A stretch of 20,096 nt of DNA from DATGFB01 sp032160545 (GTDB lineage: Bacteria > Actinomycetota > Actinomycetes > Mycobacteriales > Jatrophihabitantaceae), in the NCBI GenBank assembly GCA_032160545.1, contig JAVHVN010000125.1, positions 1-20,096 on the forward strand, read 5' to 3'. Shown here in pieces: positions 1-7,462 of this stretch (positions are counted from its first letter, which is position 1; the number at the start of each line of letters is the position of its first letter). Under the pieces are notes generated by a model. That model worked only from the letters and a program-made list of their open reading frames with translations. It had not been told where the DNA came from and did no database searches. A program made the translations under genes and the position numbers.

Positions 1-282
1 TCGGGGACGGCCGCGTCGTCGGGCGCGTCGTCGGGCGCGGGTTTCACGGCGGTCGACCTGCCGGCGGGCGTCCCGACCTCCATCGGCATCAACGGCACCG
101 ACAAGGTGATCGTCCTGACCGGCCTGACCCAGTCGCTCTCCGGCGGCATGACCGTGCCGATCACGTTCATCTTTGCCAACGCCGGGTCGGTCACCGCGCA
201 GGTGCCCGTCCAGCTCACGCCCGCGACGAGCGCGGTCACCGTCACCGACTCGCCGTCGTCCTCGGAGTCGTCCGCCGGCTGA
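1..282 (+). CDS. PCu(A)C-type copper chaperone / LpqE-like lipoprotein, C-terminal part
   Basis: The open frame enters from the left edge and ends at TGA 280-282, so only the last 93 residues are visible. The core reads as a small beta domain with VIVLTGLTQSLSGG followed by MTVPITFIFANAGSVTAQVPV. This matches the end of the PCu(A)C (DUF461) periplasmic copper chaperone fold, where a 'L.gL...L..G..v.vtl.F...G.v...vpV' pattern is typical. The visible segment is flanked by Ser/Ala/Gly-rich stretches (SSGASSGAG at its start, DSPSSSESSAG at its end), as in exported actinobacterial lipoproteins. The signal peptide or lipobox and any metal-binding Met/His would lie outside the window. The gene just upstream of radA in M. 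tuberculosis is lpqE, a protein of this kind, so context agrees. A hairpin follows at 289-317. The family assignment rests on a short C-terminal segment and is moderately sure. Confidence 0.6.
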   Translation, partial: SGTAASSGASSGAGFTAVDLPAGVPTSIGINGTDKVIVLTGLTQSLSGGMTVPITFIFANAGSVTAQVPVQLTPATSAVTVTDSPSSSESSAG

Positions 283-288
283 CCGGTG

Positions 289-317
289 CGGCGGCGTGGA
301 TCTGTCGGACGCCGCCG
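289..317 (+). terminator. Hairpin terminator after the lpqE-like gene
   Basis: A perfect 9-bp stem (CGGCGGCGT at 289-297 with ACGCCGCCG at 309-317) encloses an 11-nt loop and starts 7 nt after the stop codon. There is no U-tract, as is usual for GC-rich actinobacteria. It separates the upstream gene from radA. Confidence 0.55.
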
Positions 318-318
318 T

Positions 319-324
319 TAGCGT
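319..324 (+). promoter_or_regulatory. -10 box of a probable leaderless radA promoter
   Basis: TAGCGT fits the actinobacterial TANNNT -10 hexamer. It lies 6 nt before the GTG at 331, so transcription would begin at or within a base of the start codon. No Shine-Dalgarno sequence is visible between the hairpin and the GTG. No clear -35 box is seen. Confidence 0.45.
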
Positions 325-330
325 GACCGC

Positions 331-1767
331 GTGACCAAACCGTCCTCCCGGGCCAGGCCTGGCTACCGCTGCGGCGAGTGCGGTGCCACCGCGCTGCGGT
401 GGGTGGGCCGATGCGCCGAGTGCCAAGCCTGGGGGACGATCGCCGAGATCGGCGCAAGCGTGCGCCGGGCCGTGGCACCCGGGGCCGTCAGCGCGCCCGC
501 GCGCCCCATCGGCGAACTCGGCGCCGACATCGCCAGGGCCCGCCCCACCGGCGTCGCCGAACTCGACCGGGTACTCGGCGGCGGCCTCGTCCCCGGGTCC
601 GTCGTGCTGCTGGCCGGCGAGCCCGGGGTCGGCAAGTCGACGCTGCTGCTCGAGGTGGCGCACCGCTTCGCCGGCGTGGCAGAACACCGCGCGCTGATCG
701 TCACGGGCGAGGAGTCGACGGCCCAGGTCCGGCTACGTGCTGAGCGCACCGGCAGCCTGCACCCCCGGCTGTTCCTCGCGGCCGAGAACGACCTCGCGGC
801 GGTCCTGACGCACGTCGACGACGTCCGCCCGGGCCTGCTCGTCGTCGACTCCGTGCAGACGATCAGCACCGACAGCGTCGACGGCACGGCCGGCGGCGTC
901 CCGCAGATCCGCGCGGTGGCCGCGGCGCTCATCGGTGTCGCCAAGCAGCGCGGCATCGCGACGGTGCTCGTCGGTCACGTCACCAAGGACGGTTCGATCG
1001 CCGGTCCGCGGGTGCTGGAGCATCTCGTCGACGTCGTGCTGCACTTCGAGGGCGACAAGCACTCCGCCCTGCGCCTCGTCCGGGCCACCAAGAACCGGTA
1101 CGGGGCGGCCGACGAGGTGGGCTGCTTCGAGATGGGCGAAGAGGGCATCGCCGGGTTGAGCGACCCGTCCGGGCTGTTCCTGTCCGACCGGGCGGTGGCG
1201 GTGCCCGGTACCTGCGTCACGGTCACGCTCGAAGGCCGCCGGCCGCTGGTTACCGAGGTGCAGGCTCTCGTCAACCCCGCCACGGGCGGGGGCTCGCCCC
1301 GGCGGGCGGTGAGCGATCTCGACTCGGCACGGGTCGCGATGCTGATCGCCGTGCTGGCCCGTCACGGTGCGATTCCGCTGAGCGACTCCGAGGTCTACGC
1401 GGCGACGGTCGGCGGCATCGCCGCGCACGAGCCGTCCGCCGACCTGGCGATCGTGCTGGCACTCGCCTCCGCGGCCCGCAGCATGCCGCTGCCGCAGACG
1501 GTGTGTGCCATCGGCGAGGTGTCCCTCTCCGGGGACGTGCGCCGGGTACCGGGGCTCTCGCGCCGCCTCGCGGAGGCGGCGCGGCTGGGTTTCGAGGTCG
1601 CGCTCGTACCCGCGGCGCACACCGGCGAGTCGACCGGTTCGACGGCACCCGCGCTGCGCACAATCCCGGTCGACACGCTCAGCGAGGCGCTGCGCGCCGC
1701 GGGCAACCTGGCGACGCTGAACCGGCCACGGCGCGCGTCGCTACACCCGGTGCCCGAGCGGGCTTGA
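331..1767 (+). CDS. radA: DNA repair protein RadA
   Basis: RadA (Sms) is a RecA-like DNA-dependent ATPase that promotes branch migration in recombinational repair. The 478-residue protein has the full architecture. A C4 zinc finger comes first (C14, C17, C28, C31, in CGECG...CAEC). The RecA-type ATPase follows, with Walker A GEPGVGKST at 96-104, Walker B LLVVDS near 170 and the RadA signature KNRYG at 254-258. The C-terminal third is a Lon-protease-like domain (about 310-470, RRAVSDLDSARVAMLIAVLARH onward), which in RadA is structural and not proteolytic. The GTG start sits just before the zinc finger, and the in-frame sequence upstream offers no better start. It is followed by disA after 82 nt. 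RadA and DisA are paired in many Gram-positive bacteria, where DisA senses the recombination intermediates that RadA processes. Length and motifs are normal for the family. Confidence 0.97.
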   Translation: MTKPSSRARPGYRCGECGATALRWVGRCAECQAWGTIAEIGASVRRAVAPGAVSAPARPIGELGADIARARPTGVAELDRVLGGGLVPGSVVLLAGEPGVGKSTLLLEVAHRFAGVAEHRALIVTGEESTAQVRLRAERTGSLHPRLFLAAENDLAAVLTHVDDVRPGLLVVDSVQTISTDSVDGTAGGVPQIRAVAAALIGVAKQRGIATVLVGHVTKDGSIAGPRVLEHLVDVVLHFEGDKHSALRLVRATKNRYGAADEVGCFEMGEEGIAGLSDPSGLFLSDRAVAVPGTCVTVTLEGRRPLVTEVQALVNPATGGGSPRRAVSDLDSARVAMLIAVLARHGAIPLSDSEVYAATVGGIAAHEPSADLAIVLALASAARSMPLPQTVCAIGEVSLSGDVRRVPGLSRRLAEAARLGFEVALVPAAHTGESTGSTAPALRTIPVDTLSEALRAAGNLATLNRPRRASLHPVPERA

Positions 1768-1813
1768 TCGATGATCCCTGCCTTCATCCCGGCGAACTCC
1801 CAGGCACCGCCCA

Positions 1814-1819
1814 TACACT
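1814..1819 (+). promoter_or_regulatory. Probable -10 box for disA
   Basis: TACACT (TANNNT class) lies 30 nt upstream of the disA GTG, giving a predicted start site near 1826 and a leader of about 24 nt. The leader includes the ribosome binding site GGGAG at 1841-1845. No convincing -35 box is seen. Confidence 0.4.
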
Positions 1820-1849
1820 GAGCGCGATCGTCCGGGGGTTGGGAGCAAC

Positions 1850-2926
1850 GTGGTCACGACCGAGTACGACCCGCTGCGCAGTGTGCTCGCCACGATGGCG
1901 CCGGGCACCTGGCTGCGCGACGGGCTTGAGCGCATCCTGCGCGGCAACACAGGTGCCCTGGTCGTCATCGGCTGGGATCGTACGGTCGAGACGCTATGCA
2001 CCGGCGGCTTCCCGCTCGACATCGAGTTCTCGGCCACCCGGCTGCGCGAACTCTGCAAGATGGACGGCGCGGTCGTGCTGAACGACGACGGCAGCCGCAT
2101 CCTTCGGGCTGCCACCCACCTGATGCCCGATCCGGGGATTCCGACCGAGGAGTCCGGAACCCGGCACCGCACCGCCCAGCGAGTGGCGCTGCAGACCGGG
2201 TTCCCGGTGATCTCGGTATCGCAGTCGATGCGGATCATCAGCCTCTATGTGCAGGACCGCCGCTACGTCCTGCAGAGCAGCGGCGAGCTGCTGTCGCGCG
2301 CCAACCAGGCGATCGCGACTCTCGAGCGGTACAAGGCGCGCCTCGACGAGGTCTCCAATGCGCTGTCCGCGCTCGAGATCGAGGATCTCGCCACGGTCCG
2401 CGACGCCGCGATCGTCTCGCAGCGCCTCGAGATGGTGCGCCGCATCGCCGACGAGGTCACCGGCCAAGTCGTCGAGCTTGGCACCGACGGGCGGCTGCTC
2501 GCCCTGCAGCTCGAGGAGCTGATGGCCGGCGTCGACGCCGACCGTGAGCTGATCGTGCGCGACTACGCCCCCGCCGGACGCCGGGCGCGTCCGGTCGCAG
2601 CCGTCCTGCGCGACATCGCCGAGCTGTCGGCCACCGACCTGCTCGACATCACCCAGGTCGCGCGCGCGATGGGCCTGTCCAGCACTCCCGAAGGCATGGA
2701 GTCCGCAGCCAGCCCGCGCGGGCACCGGCTGCTGTCGCGGGTCCCACGGATGCCCAATCTCATCCTCGACCGCATGGTCGAGCACTTCGGCGGACTGCAG
2801 AAGCTGCTGGCGGCCTCGGTCGACGACCTGCAAGCCGTCGACGGCGTCGGTGAGACGCGCGCCCGTGCCATCCGCGAGGCGATCTCGCGACTGGCCGAGG
2901 TGTCGATCATCGACCGCTACTCGTGA
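1850..2926 (+). CDS. disA: Diadenylate cyclase DisA (DNA integrity scanning protein)
   Basis: DisA condenses two ATP into cyclic di-AMP and scans DNA for branched structures. All expected parts are present in 358 residues, a usual length for this family. The N-terminal DAC domain (about 15-140) carries the catalytic DGA (D72-G73-A74) and RHRTA (105-109). The central helical spine (about 150-280) contains SGELLSRANQAI and later helices. A C-terminal helix-hairpin-helix DNA-binding domain (about 305-350) includes LQAVDGVGETRARAIREA. The GTG start at 1850 is preceded by GGGAG four bases upstream and puts the DAC domain at the normal distance from the N-terminus. It lies directly after radA in the same direction but with its own probable promoter. 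Its stop codon touches the stop of the convergent gene, with no spacer. Confidence 0.97.
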   Translation: MVTTEYDPLRSVLATMAPGTWLRDGLERILRGNTGALVVIGWDRTVETLCTGGFPLDIEFSATRLRELCKMDGAVVLNDDGSRILRAATHLMPDPGIPTEESGTRHRTAQRVALQTGFPVISVSQSMRIISLYVQDRRYVLQSSGELLSRANQAIATLERYKARLDEVSNALSALEIEDLATVRDAAIVSQRLEMVRRIADEVTGQVVELGTDGRLLALQLEELMAGVDADRELIVRDYAPAGRRARPVAAVLRDIAELSATDLLDITQVARAMGLSSTPEGMESAASPRGHRLLSRVPRMPNLILDRMVEHFGGLQKLLAASVDDLQAVDGVGETRARAIREAISRLAEVSIIDRYS

Positions 2927-3589
2927 TCAGCCCATCGTGAACTGCGCGGCCGTCCCCTCCTTGCCTGCGAGCAGCGCGTACAGCGTGTAGGTGCCCGCGC
3001 CGACCCGTTGCCTGGTGCCGGCACATTTCGGCTGTGACGACAGGCCCGACCACACCACGCTGACCCGCACCGCCTGCCCTGCCATCAGCGTGCGGTCGGC
3101 CGTCCCGGGCTGGATCTGGCAGTCGTGGCTGCCCCAGACCCGGGATTCGCCGTTGTAGACGCGCAGTTCGATCTGCGTGTCGGAGAGGTCCTGGACGCAC
3201 GGCACCGTGGTGCTGTTCGTGACCTGCAGCATGACCACCGGCTGATCGCCGACCTGGTAAGCGGGCTTCTGGACCATCGCGGCGAGCTTGAGGCCGCTGA
3301 GGGCGCAGCGTGCAGGGGCGACGGACGTCGCCGTCGAGCCGTGCGTGGACGTCGAGCTGGCGGACGTGCTGGTGCTCGTCGACGCGGTCGTCGGCGTCGG
3401 TGCGGGTGCTGATGTGCTGGGCGAGCTCGTTGTCTGCTGCAGCGAGCTGCCCGCGCCGGTCGGCGAACTGCCGCCCCCGGGGCGAAGCACGTAGCCGGTG
3501 AGGGCGATCAGCACGATCAGGGAGCCGAGCAACGCCAGGCGCCGCCGCCAGTAGACGGACGGGGGCAGCGAGCCGACTGGATGCAACAT
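2927..3589 (-). CDS. Membrane-anchored secreted protein of unknown function
   Basis: I do not recognise a characterised family. The 220-residue protein has a short cytosolic start with an Arg cluster (RRR at 15-17), one hydrophobic segment (about 18-35, LALLGSLIVLIALTGYVL), and a low-complexity Ser/Thr/Pro/Ala linker (about 40-92). It then has a compact C-terminal domain of about 125 residues with four cysteines (C95, C121, C137, C169), enough for two disulfides outside the membrane. The domain looks all-beta (repeats such as PVVMLQVTN, IELRVYN, VRVSVVW), reminiscent of Ig-like or BsuPI-type folds; that is inference. The ATG is the only sensible start before the membrane anchor. M. tuberculosis has a membrane protein gene (Rv3587c) at the same position and orientation, so it may be the positional counterpart. 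It diverges from mutY and converges on disA. Confidence 0.85.
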   Translation of the reverse strand: MLHPVGSLPPSVYWRRRLALLGSLIVLIALTGYVLRPGGGSSPTGAGSSLQQTTSSPSTSAPAPTPTTASTSTSTSASSTSTHGSTATSVAPARCALSGLKLAAMVQKPAYQVGDQPVVMLQVTNSTTVPCVQDLSDTQIELRVYNGESRVWGSHDCQIQPGTADRTLMAGQAVRVSVVWSGLSSQPKCAGTRQRVGAGTYTLYALLAGKEGTAAQFTMG

Positions 3590-3701
3590 GCTGGCGTCAC
3601 GCTACCTGCCCTGCCCTGCCGTCCCCTCGCGGCACGCTGGCTCGCGATCGTGAAGGATTGCCTGGGAAACCCGCGCAATTTCGCATCGTCATCGAGGGAG
3701 C

Positions 3702-4574
3702 ATGTCGCACGAACTCGCCGCTGCCGTCTCGTCCTGGTACGCCGAAGCGGCGCGCGACCTTCCCTGGCGGCGCCCGGACGCGACGCCCTGGGGCGTGCTG
3801 GTCAGCGAGGTGATGCTGCAGCAGACCCCCGTCGTCCGCGTACTGCCCGCCTACCAAGCCTGGCTGGCACGCTGGCCGAGGCCCGCCGATCTCGCCGCCG
3901 ACTCGCCCGGCGCGGCCGTCCGGATGTGGGGCAAGCTCGGCTACCCCCGGCGCGCGCTGCGCCTGCACGCGTGCGCGCAGGCTCTCGGCGAGCGGTTCGA
4001 CGGCGCCGTCCCGTGCGATGTCGATGACCTCGAGTCCCTGCCGGGCATCGGCAGCTACACCGCGCGGGCGGTCGCGGTGTTCGCCTTCGGCGGGCGGCAC
4101 GCGGTCGTCGACACGAACGTGCGCCGGGTGGTGGCGCGCGCCGCCCTCGGCCAGGGCGACGCCGGGCCGCCGTCCAACCGGCGCGACTTGGCCGCCGTCG
4201 AGGCGCTGCTGCCGGACGACCCGCGTGCCGCCGCCCGCGCCAGCATCGGGTTCATGGAACTCGGTGCCCTGGTCTGCACTGCGCGCGAACCGCGCTGCGG
4301 GCAGTGTCCAGTGCAGGACTCCTGCGCCTGGGTGACCGCCGGCCGCCCGGAGTACGCGGGGCCCACCGTTCGTCCGCAACGCTTCGCAGGCACCGACCGC
4401 CAGGTCCGCGGCCTGCTGATGGACGTCCTGCGCGAATCGCACGGATCGGTCGAGCGCGCCGCCCTGAACGTCGTCTGGCACGACCGCGTCCAGCGCGAGC
4501 GCGCGCTCGCCGCTTTGCTCGCCGACGGCCTCGTCACCGAGCAGCCCGACGGCAGCTACGCCCTGCCGTCGTGA
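3702..4574 (+). CDS. mutY: A/G-specific adenine glycosylase MutY
   Basis: MutY removes adenine mispaired with 8-oxoguanine in base-excision repair. The catalytic glutamate is E36 in SEVMLQQT, the helix-hairpin-helix GIGSYTARA precedes the catalytic aspartate D137 in VVDTNVRR, and the C-terminal 4Fe-4S loop is intact with the MutY spacing C-X6-C-X2-C-X5-C (CTAREPRCGQCPVQDSC). At 290 residues it is shorter than the E. coli enzyme (350) because little remains of the C-terminal NUDIX-like 8-oxoG recognition domain. Mycobacterial and other actinobacterial MutY proteins are of similar size, so this is not a truncation. The ATG follows a GAGG-containing ribosome binding site. It is transcribed away from the secreted-protein gene (112-nt divergent gap) and towards clpC. 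Confidence 0.95.
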   Translation: MSHELAAAVSSWYAEAARDLPWRRPDATPWGVLVSEVMLQQTPVVRVLPAYQAWLARWPRPADLAADSPGAAVRMWGKLGYPRRALRLHACAQALGERFDGAVPCDVDDLESLPGIGSYTARAVAVFAFGGRHAVVDTNVRRVVARAALGQGDAGPPSNRRDLAAVEALLPDDPRAAARASIGFMELGALVCTAREPRCGQCPVQDSCAWVTAGRPEYAGPTVRPQRFAGTDRQVRGLLMDVLRESHGSVERAALNVVWHDRVQRERALAALLADGLVTEQPDGSYALPS

Positions 4575-4595
4575 GCCCCCCGAATCGCCGGGGGC
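4575..4595 (+). terminator. Hairpin terminator of mutY
   Basis: GCCCCC at 4575-4580 pairs with GGGGGC at 4590-4595 around a 9-nt loop, starting at the base after the mutY stop codon. A second small stem (4610-4615 with 4619-4624) follows and may assist. Confidence 0.45.
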
Positions 4596-4894
4596 GCCTC
4601 AGCGCGCGACGGGCGCGACGCCCGCGGCCGCCGCGGTCCCGGTGGTGAAGGACGAGCCCCGGGGGCCCTATCCCCTTGATCAAGAGATCAGCTAGGTCGA
4701 ATGTCGACGCAACTGATCTCTTGATCAAGGAGGGTTGGTGGGGGTCAGCCGCCCGACGCGGCACCCGCAGCGCGCCTGGCATCGGGTTCGGCGAGTTCGC
4801 GCGGTGCGTCCCGTTCCGCGCACGTTGACCCAGCGTCTCCGCCGAGACGGAATCGCCCGTGGCCTGCTCGGCGCGCCGGCTGTCCCCGAACATG
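4596..4894. other. Intergenic region between convergent mutY and clpC, no gene seen
   Basis: This 299-bp stretch lies between the two terminators. Short open frames in it have no recognisable motifs, no ribosome binding site and look like chance products of high GC. Its only distinctive content is the large palindromic element at 4674-4730. Confidence 0.6.
4674..4730. repeat. Large nested palindromic element in intergenic DNA
   Basis: An 18-bp arm (4674-4691, CCTTGATCAAGAGATCAG) is perfectly inverted at 4713-4730. Inside, GTCGA 4696-4700 pairs with TCGAC 4704-4708 around the triloop ATG, with a 4x4 internal loop between the two stems. Each arm also contains its own 10-bp palindrome, CTTGATCAAG. 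The element is much less GC-rich than the DNA on either side. There is no T-tract and it is 79 nt past mutY and 210 nt past clpC, so it is not a simple terminator for either. It looks like a REP-type or other dispersed palindrome, or a protein-binding site. No second copy is in this window. Confidence 0.85.
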
Positions 4895-4928
4895 ACGGAG
4901 GGCCCGGGCGAATGCCCGGGCCCTCCGT
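4895..4928 (-). terminator. Terminator of clpC
   Basis: A perfect 15-bp stem (4895-4909 with 4914-4928) closes a GAAT tetraloop, 11 nt past the clpC stop codon on the minus strand. It is almost entirely G/C and lacks a U-run, the common form of actinobacterial intrinsic terminator. It could also stop readthrough from mutY. Confidence 0.8.
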
Positions 4929-4939
4929 GAGTTGGTGAA

Positions 4940-7462
4940 CTACTCCGCGGTGACGTTCGCGGTCGGTGGCTCGTCAGGGATGGTGACGAGCGCCGACGGC
5001 TTGGGCTCGCCGCGGAAGGTGAACTTCTTCGGCCCGTCCTTCACCATCGGGTCCTCCGGCGCGGTGTCGACCACCACGATCTGACCGGGGGTGAGCTCGC
5101 CGAAGAGGATCTTCTCCGACAGCGCGTCCTCGATCTCGCGCTGGATGGTGCGGCGCAGCGGCCGGGCACCCAGCACCGGGTCGTAGCCCTTCTTGGCGAG
5201 CAGGTGCTTCGCCGAGGTGGTGAGCTCGAGGCCCATGTCCTTGTTTCGCAGCTGGACATCGAGGCGCGCCGCCATCAGGTCGACGATCTCGACGATCTCG
5301 TCCTGGGTGAGCTGGTGGAACACGATGATGTCGTCGATGCGGTTGAGGAACTCGGGCCGGAAATGCTGCTTGAGCTCATCGTTGACCTTGTTCTTCATCC
5401 GGTCGTAGGTGCTGCTCTCGTCGTTCGAGCCCTGGAAGCCCAGCGACACCGCCTTCGAGACGTCGCGCGTGCCGAGGTTGGTGGTCAGGATCAGGACGGT
5501 GTTCTTGAAGTCCACGACCCTGCCCTGGCCGTCGGTGAGACGGCCGTCCTCGAGCACCTGCAGCAGCGTGTTGAACACGTCCGGGTGCGCCTTCTCGACC
5601 TCGTCGAAGAGGACGACGCTGAACGGCTTGCGGCGCACCTTCTCGGTGAGCTGGCCGCCCTCGTCGTAGCCGACGTAGCCGGGAGGGGCACCGACGAGCC
5701 GCGACACGGTGTACCGGTCGTGGAACTCGGACATGTCGAGCTGGATCAGCGCGTCGTCGTCGCCGAACAGGAACTCGGCGAGCGCCTTGGACAGCTCGGT
5801 CTTACCCACACCGGACGGGCCGGCGAAGATGAACGAGCCACCGGGACGCTTCGGGTCCTTCAGGCCGGCCCGGGTGCGCCGGATCGCCTGGCTGACCGCC
5901 TTGATCGCCTGCTGCTGACCGACGACCCGCTTGTGCAGCTCGTCCTCCATGCGCAGCAGCCGGGAGGTCTCCTCCTCGGTGAGCTTGAAGACGGGGATAC
6001 CCGTCCAGGTCGCGAGGACCTCGGCGATCTGCTCGTCGTCGACCTCGGCGACGACGTCGAGGTCGCCCGCCTTCCACTCCTGCTCGCGCTTGCCCTTCTC
6101 GGCCTGCAAGGTCTTCTCGCGGTCGCGCAGGGACGCGGCCTTCTCGAAGTCCTGCGCGTCGATCGCGGACTCCTTCTCACGCCGTACGTCGGCGATGCGC
6201 TCGTCGAACTCACGAAGGTCGGGCGGTGCGGTCATGCGGCGGATGCGCATGCGCGCTCCGGCCTCGTCGATGAGGTCGATCGCCTTGTCGGGGAGGAACC
6301 GGTCGCTGATGTAGCGGTCGGCCAGCCCGGCAGCCGAGACCAGCGCGGCGTCGGTGATGGAGACGCGGTGGTGCGCCTCGTACCGATCGCGCAGGCCCTT
6401 GAGGATCTCGATCGTGTGCGCCACCGTCGGCTCGCCCACCTGCACCGGCTGGAAGCGCCGCTCGAGGGCGGCGTCCTTCTCGAGGTGCTTGCGGTACTCG
6501 TCGAGCGTAGTGGCGCCGATCGTCTGCAACTCGCCACGGGCCAGCATCGGCTTGAGGATGCTCGCCGCGTCGATGGCGCCCTCGGCAGCACCGGCACCGA
6601 CGAGCGTGTGGATCTCGTCGATGAACATGATGATGTCGCCGCGGGTGCGGATCTCCTTGAGCACCTTCTTCAGGCGCTCCTCGAAGTCACCGCGGTAGCG
6701 GGAGCCGGCGACCAGGGAGCCCAGGTCGAGCGTGTAGAGCTGCTTGTCCTTGAGCGTCTCGGGCACCTCGCCCTTGACGATGGCCTGAGCCAGCCCCTCG
6801 ACGACGGCGGTCTTGCCGACGCCGGGCTCGCCGATGAGTACCGGGTTGTTCTTGGTGCGGCGGCTGAGCACCTGCATGAGGCGCTCGATCTCCTTCTCGC
6901 GACCGATGACCGGGTCGAGCTTGCCCTCGCGGGCCGACTGGGTCAGGTTGCGGCCGAACTGGTCCAGCACCAGGGACGTGGACGGCGTCGCCTCGCTGGC
7001 GGTGCCGGCCGGCTCCTTGCCCTGGCTGTAGCCGTTGAGCAGCTGGATGACCTGCTGCCGGACCTTGTTCAGGTCGGCGCCCAGCTTGACGAGGACCTGG
7101 GCTGCGACGCCCTCGCCCTCGCGAATGAGGCCGAGCAGGATGTGCTCGGTGCCGATGTAGTTGTGGCCGAGCTGCAGGGCTTCGCGCAGCGACAGCTCCA
7201 GAACCTTCTTGGCGCGCGGTGTGAACGGGATGTGCCCGCTCGGTGCCTGCTGCCCCTGACCGATGATCTCCTCGACCTGCTGCCGGACGGCGTCCAGGGA
7301 GATGCCGAGCGACTCGAGAGCCTTGGCAGCGACGCCCTCGCCCTCGTGGATCAGGCCGAGCAGGATGTGCTCGGTACCGATGTAGTTGTGGTTGAGCATC
7401 CGGGCCTCTTCCTGGGCCAGGACGACAACGCGACGCGCGCGGTCAGTGAATCTCTCGAACAT
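4940..7462 (-). CDS. clpC: ATP-dependent Clp protease ATPase subunit ClpC
   Basis: ClpC is the hexameric AAA+ unfoldase that feeds substrates to ClpP1P2. The 840-residue protein contains two N-terminal Clp repeats (about 1-145, each with NYIGTEHILLGLI), a first AAA module with Walker A GEPGVGKT at 211-218 and Walker B D282-E283, and a UVR/coiled middle domain (about 427-462, FEKAASLRDRE) that marks ClpC and not ClpA or ClpB. The second AAA module has Walker A GPSGVGKT at 548-555 and Walker B D620-E621. I chose the ATG at 7462, whose product starts MFERFTDRARR, the conserved ClpC N-terminus. It has a good ribosome binding site (GGAAGGAG). The frame stays open further upstream but those 41 codons are not family-like. 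A ClgR-type site lies 183 nt upstream. The order lysS-lsr2-clpC is conserved in mycobacteria. Confidence 0.98.
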   Translation of the reverse strand: MFERFTDRARRVVVLAQEEARMLNHNYIGTEHILLGLIHEGEGVAAKALESLGISLDAVRQQVEEIIGQGQQAPSGHIPFTPRAKKVLELSLREALQLGHNYIGTEHILLGLIREGEGVAAQVLVKLGADLNKVRQQVIQLLNGYSQGKEPAGTASEATPSTSLVLDQFGRNLTQSAREGKLDPVIGREKEIERLMQVLSRRTKNNPVLIGEPGVGKTAVVEGLAQAIVKGEVPETLKDKQLYTLDLGSLVAGSRYRGDFEERLKKVLKEIRTRGDIIMFIDEIHTLVGAGAAEGAIDAASILKPMLARGELQTIGATTLDEYRKHLEKDAALERRFQPVQVGEPTVAHTIEILKGLRDRYEAHHRVSITDAALVSAAGLADRYISDRFLPDKAIDLIDEAGARMRIRRMTAPPDLREFDERIADVRREKESAIDAQDFEKAASLRDREKTLQAEKGKREQEWKAGDLDVVAEVDDEQIAEVLATWTGIPVFKLTEEETSRLLRMEDELHKRVVGQQQAIKAVSQAIRRTRAGLKDPKRPGGSFIFAGPSGVGKTELSKALAEFLFGDDDALIQLDMSEFHDRYTVSRLVGAPPGYVGYDEGGQLTEKVRRKPFSVVLFDEVEKAHPDVFNTLLQVLEDGRLTDGQGRVVDFKNTVLILTTNLGTRDVSKAVSLGFQGSNDESSTYDRMKNKVNDELKQHFRPEFLNRIDDIIVFHQLTQDEIVEIVDLMAARLDVQLRNKDMGLELTTSAKHLLAKKGYDPVLGARPLRRTIQREIEDALSEKILFGELTPGQIVVVDTAPEDPMVKDGPKKFTFRGEPKPSALVTIPDEPPTANVTAE

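Noticed and set aside
3702..4574. MutY as a truncated pseudogene because it lacks most of the C-terminal NUDIX-like domain
   Set aside because: All catalytic and Fe-S residues are present, and actinobacterial MutY proteins are of comparable length.
4735..4938. 67-codon open frame between mutY and clpC
   Set aside because: No ribosome binding site, no recognisable motif, Arg/Pro-rich shadow composition, and it runs through the clpC terminator stem.
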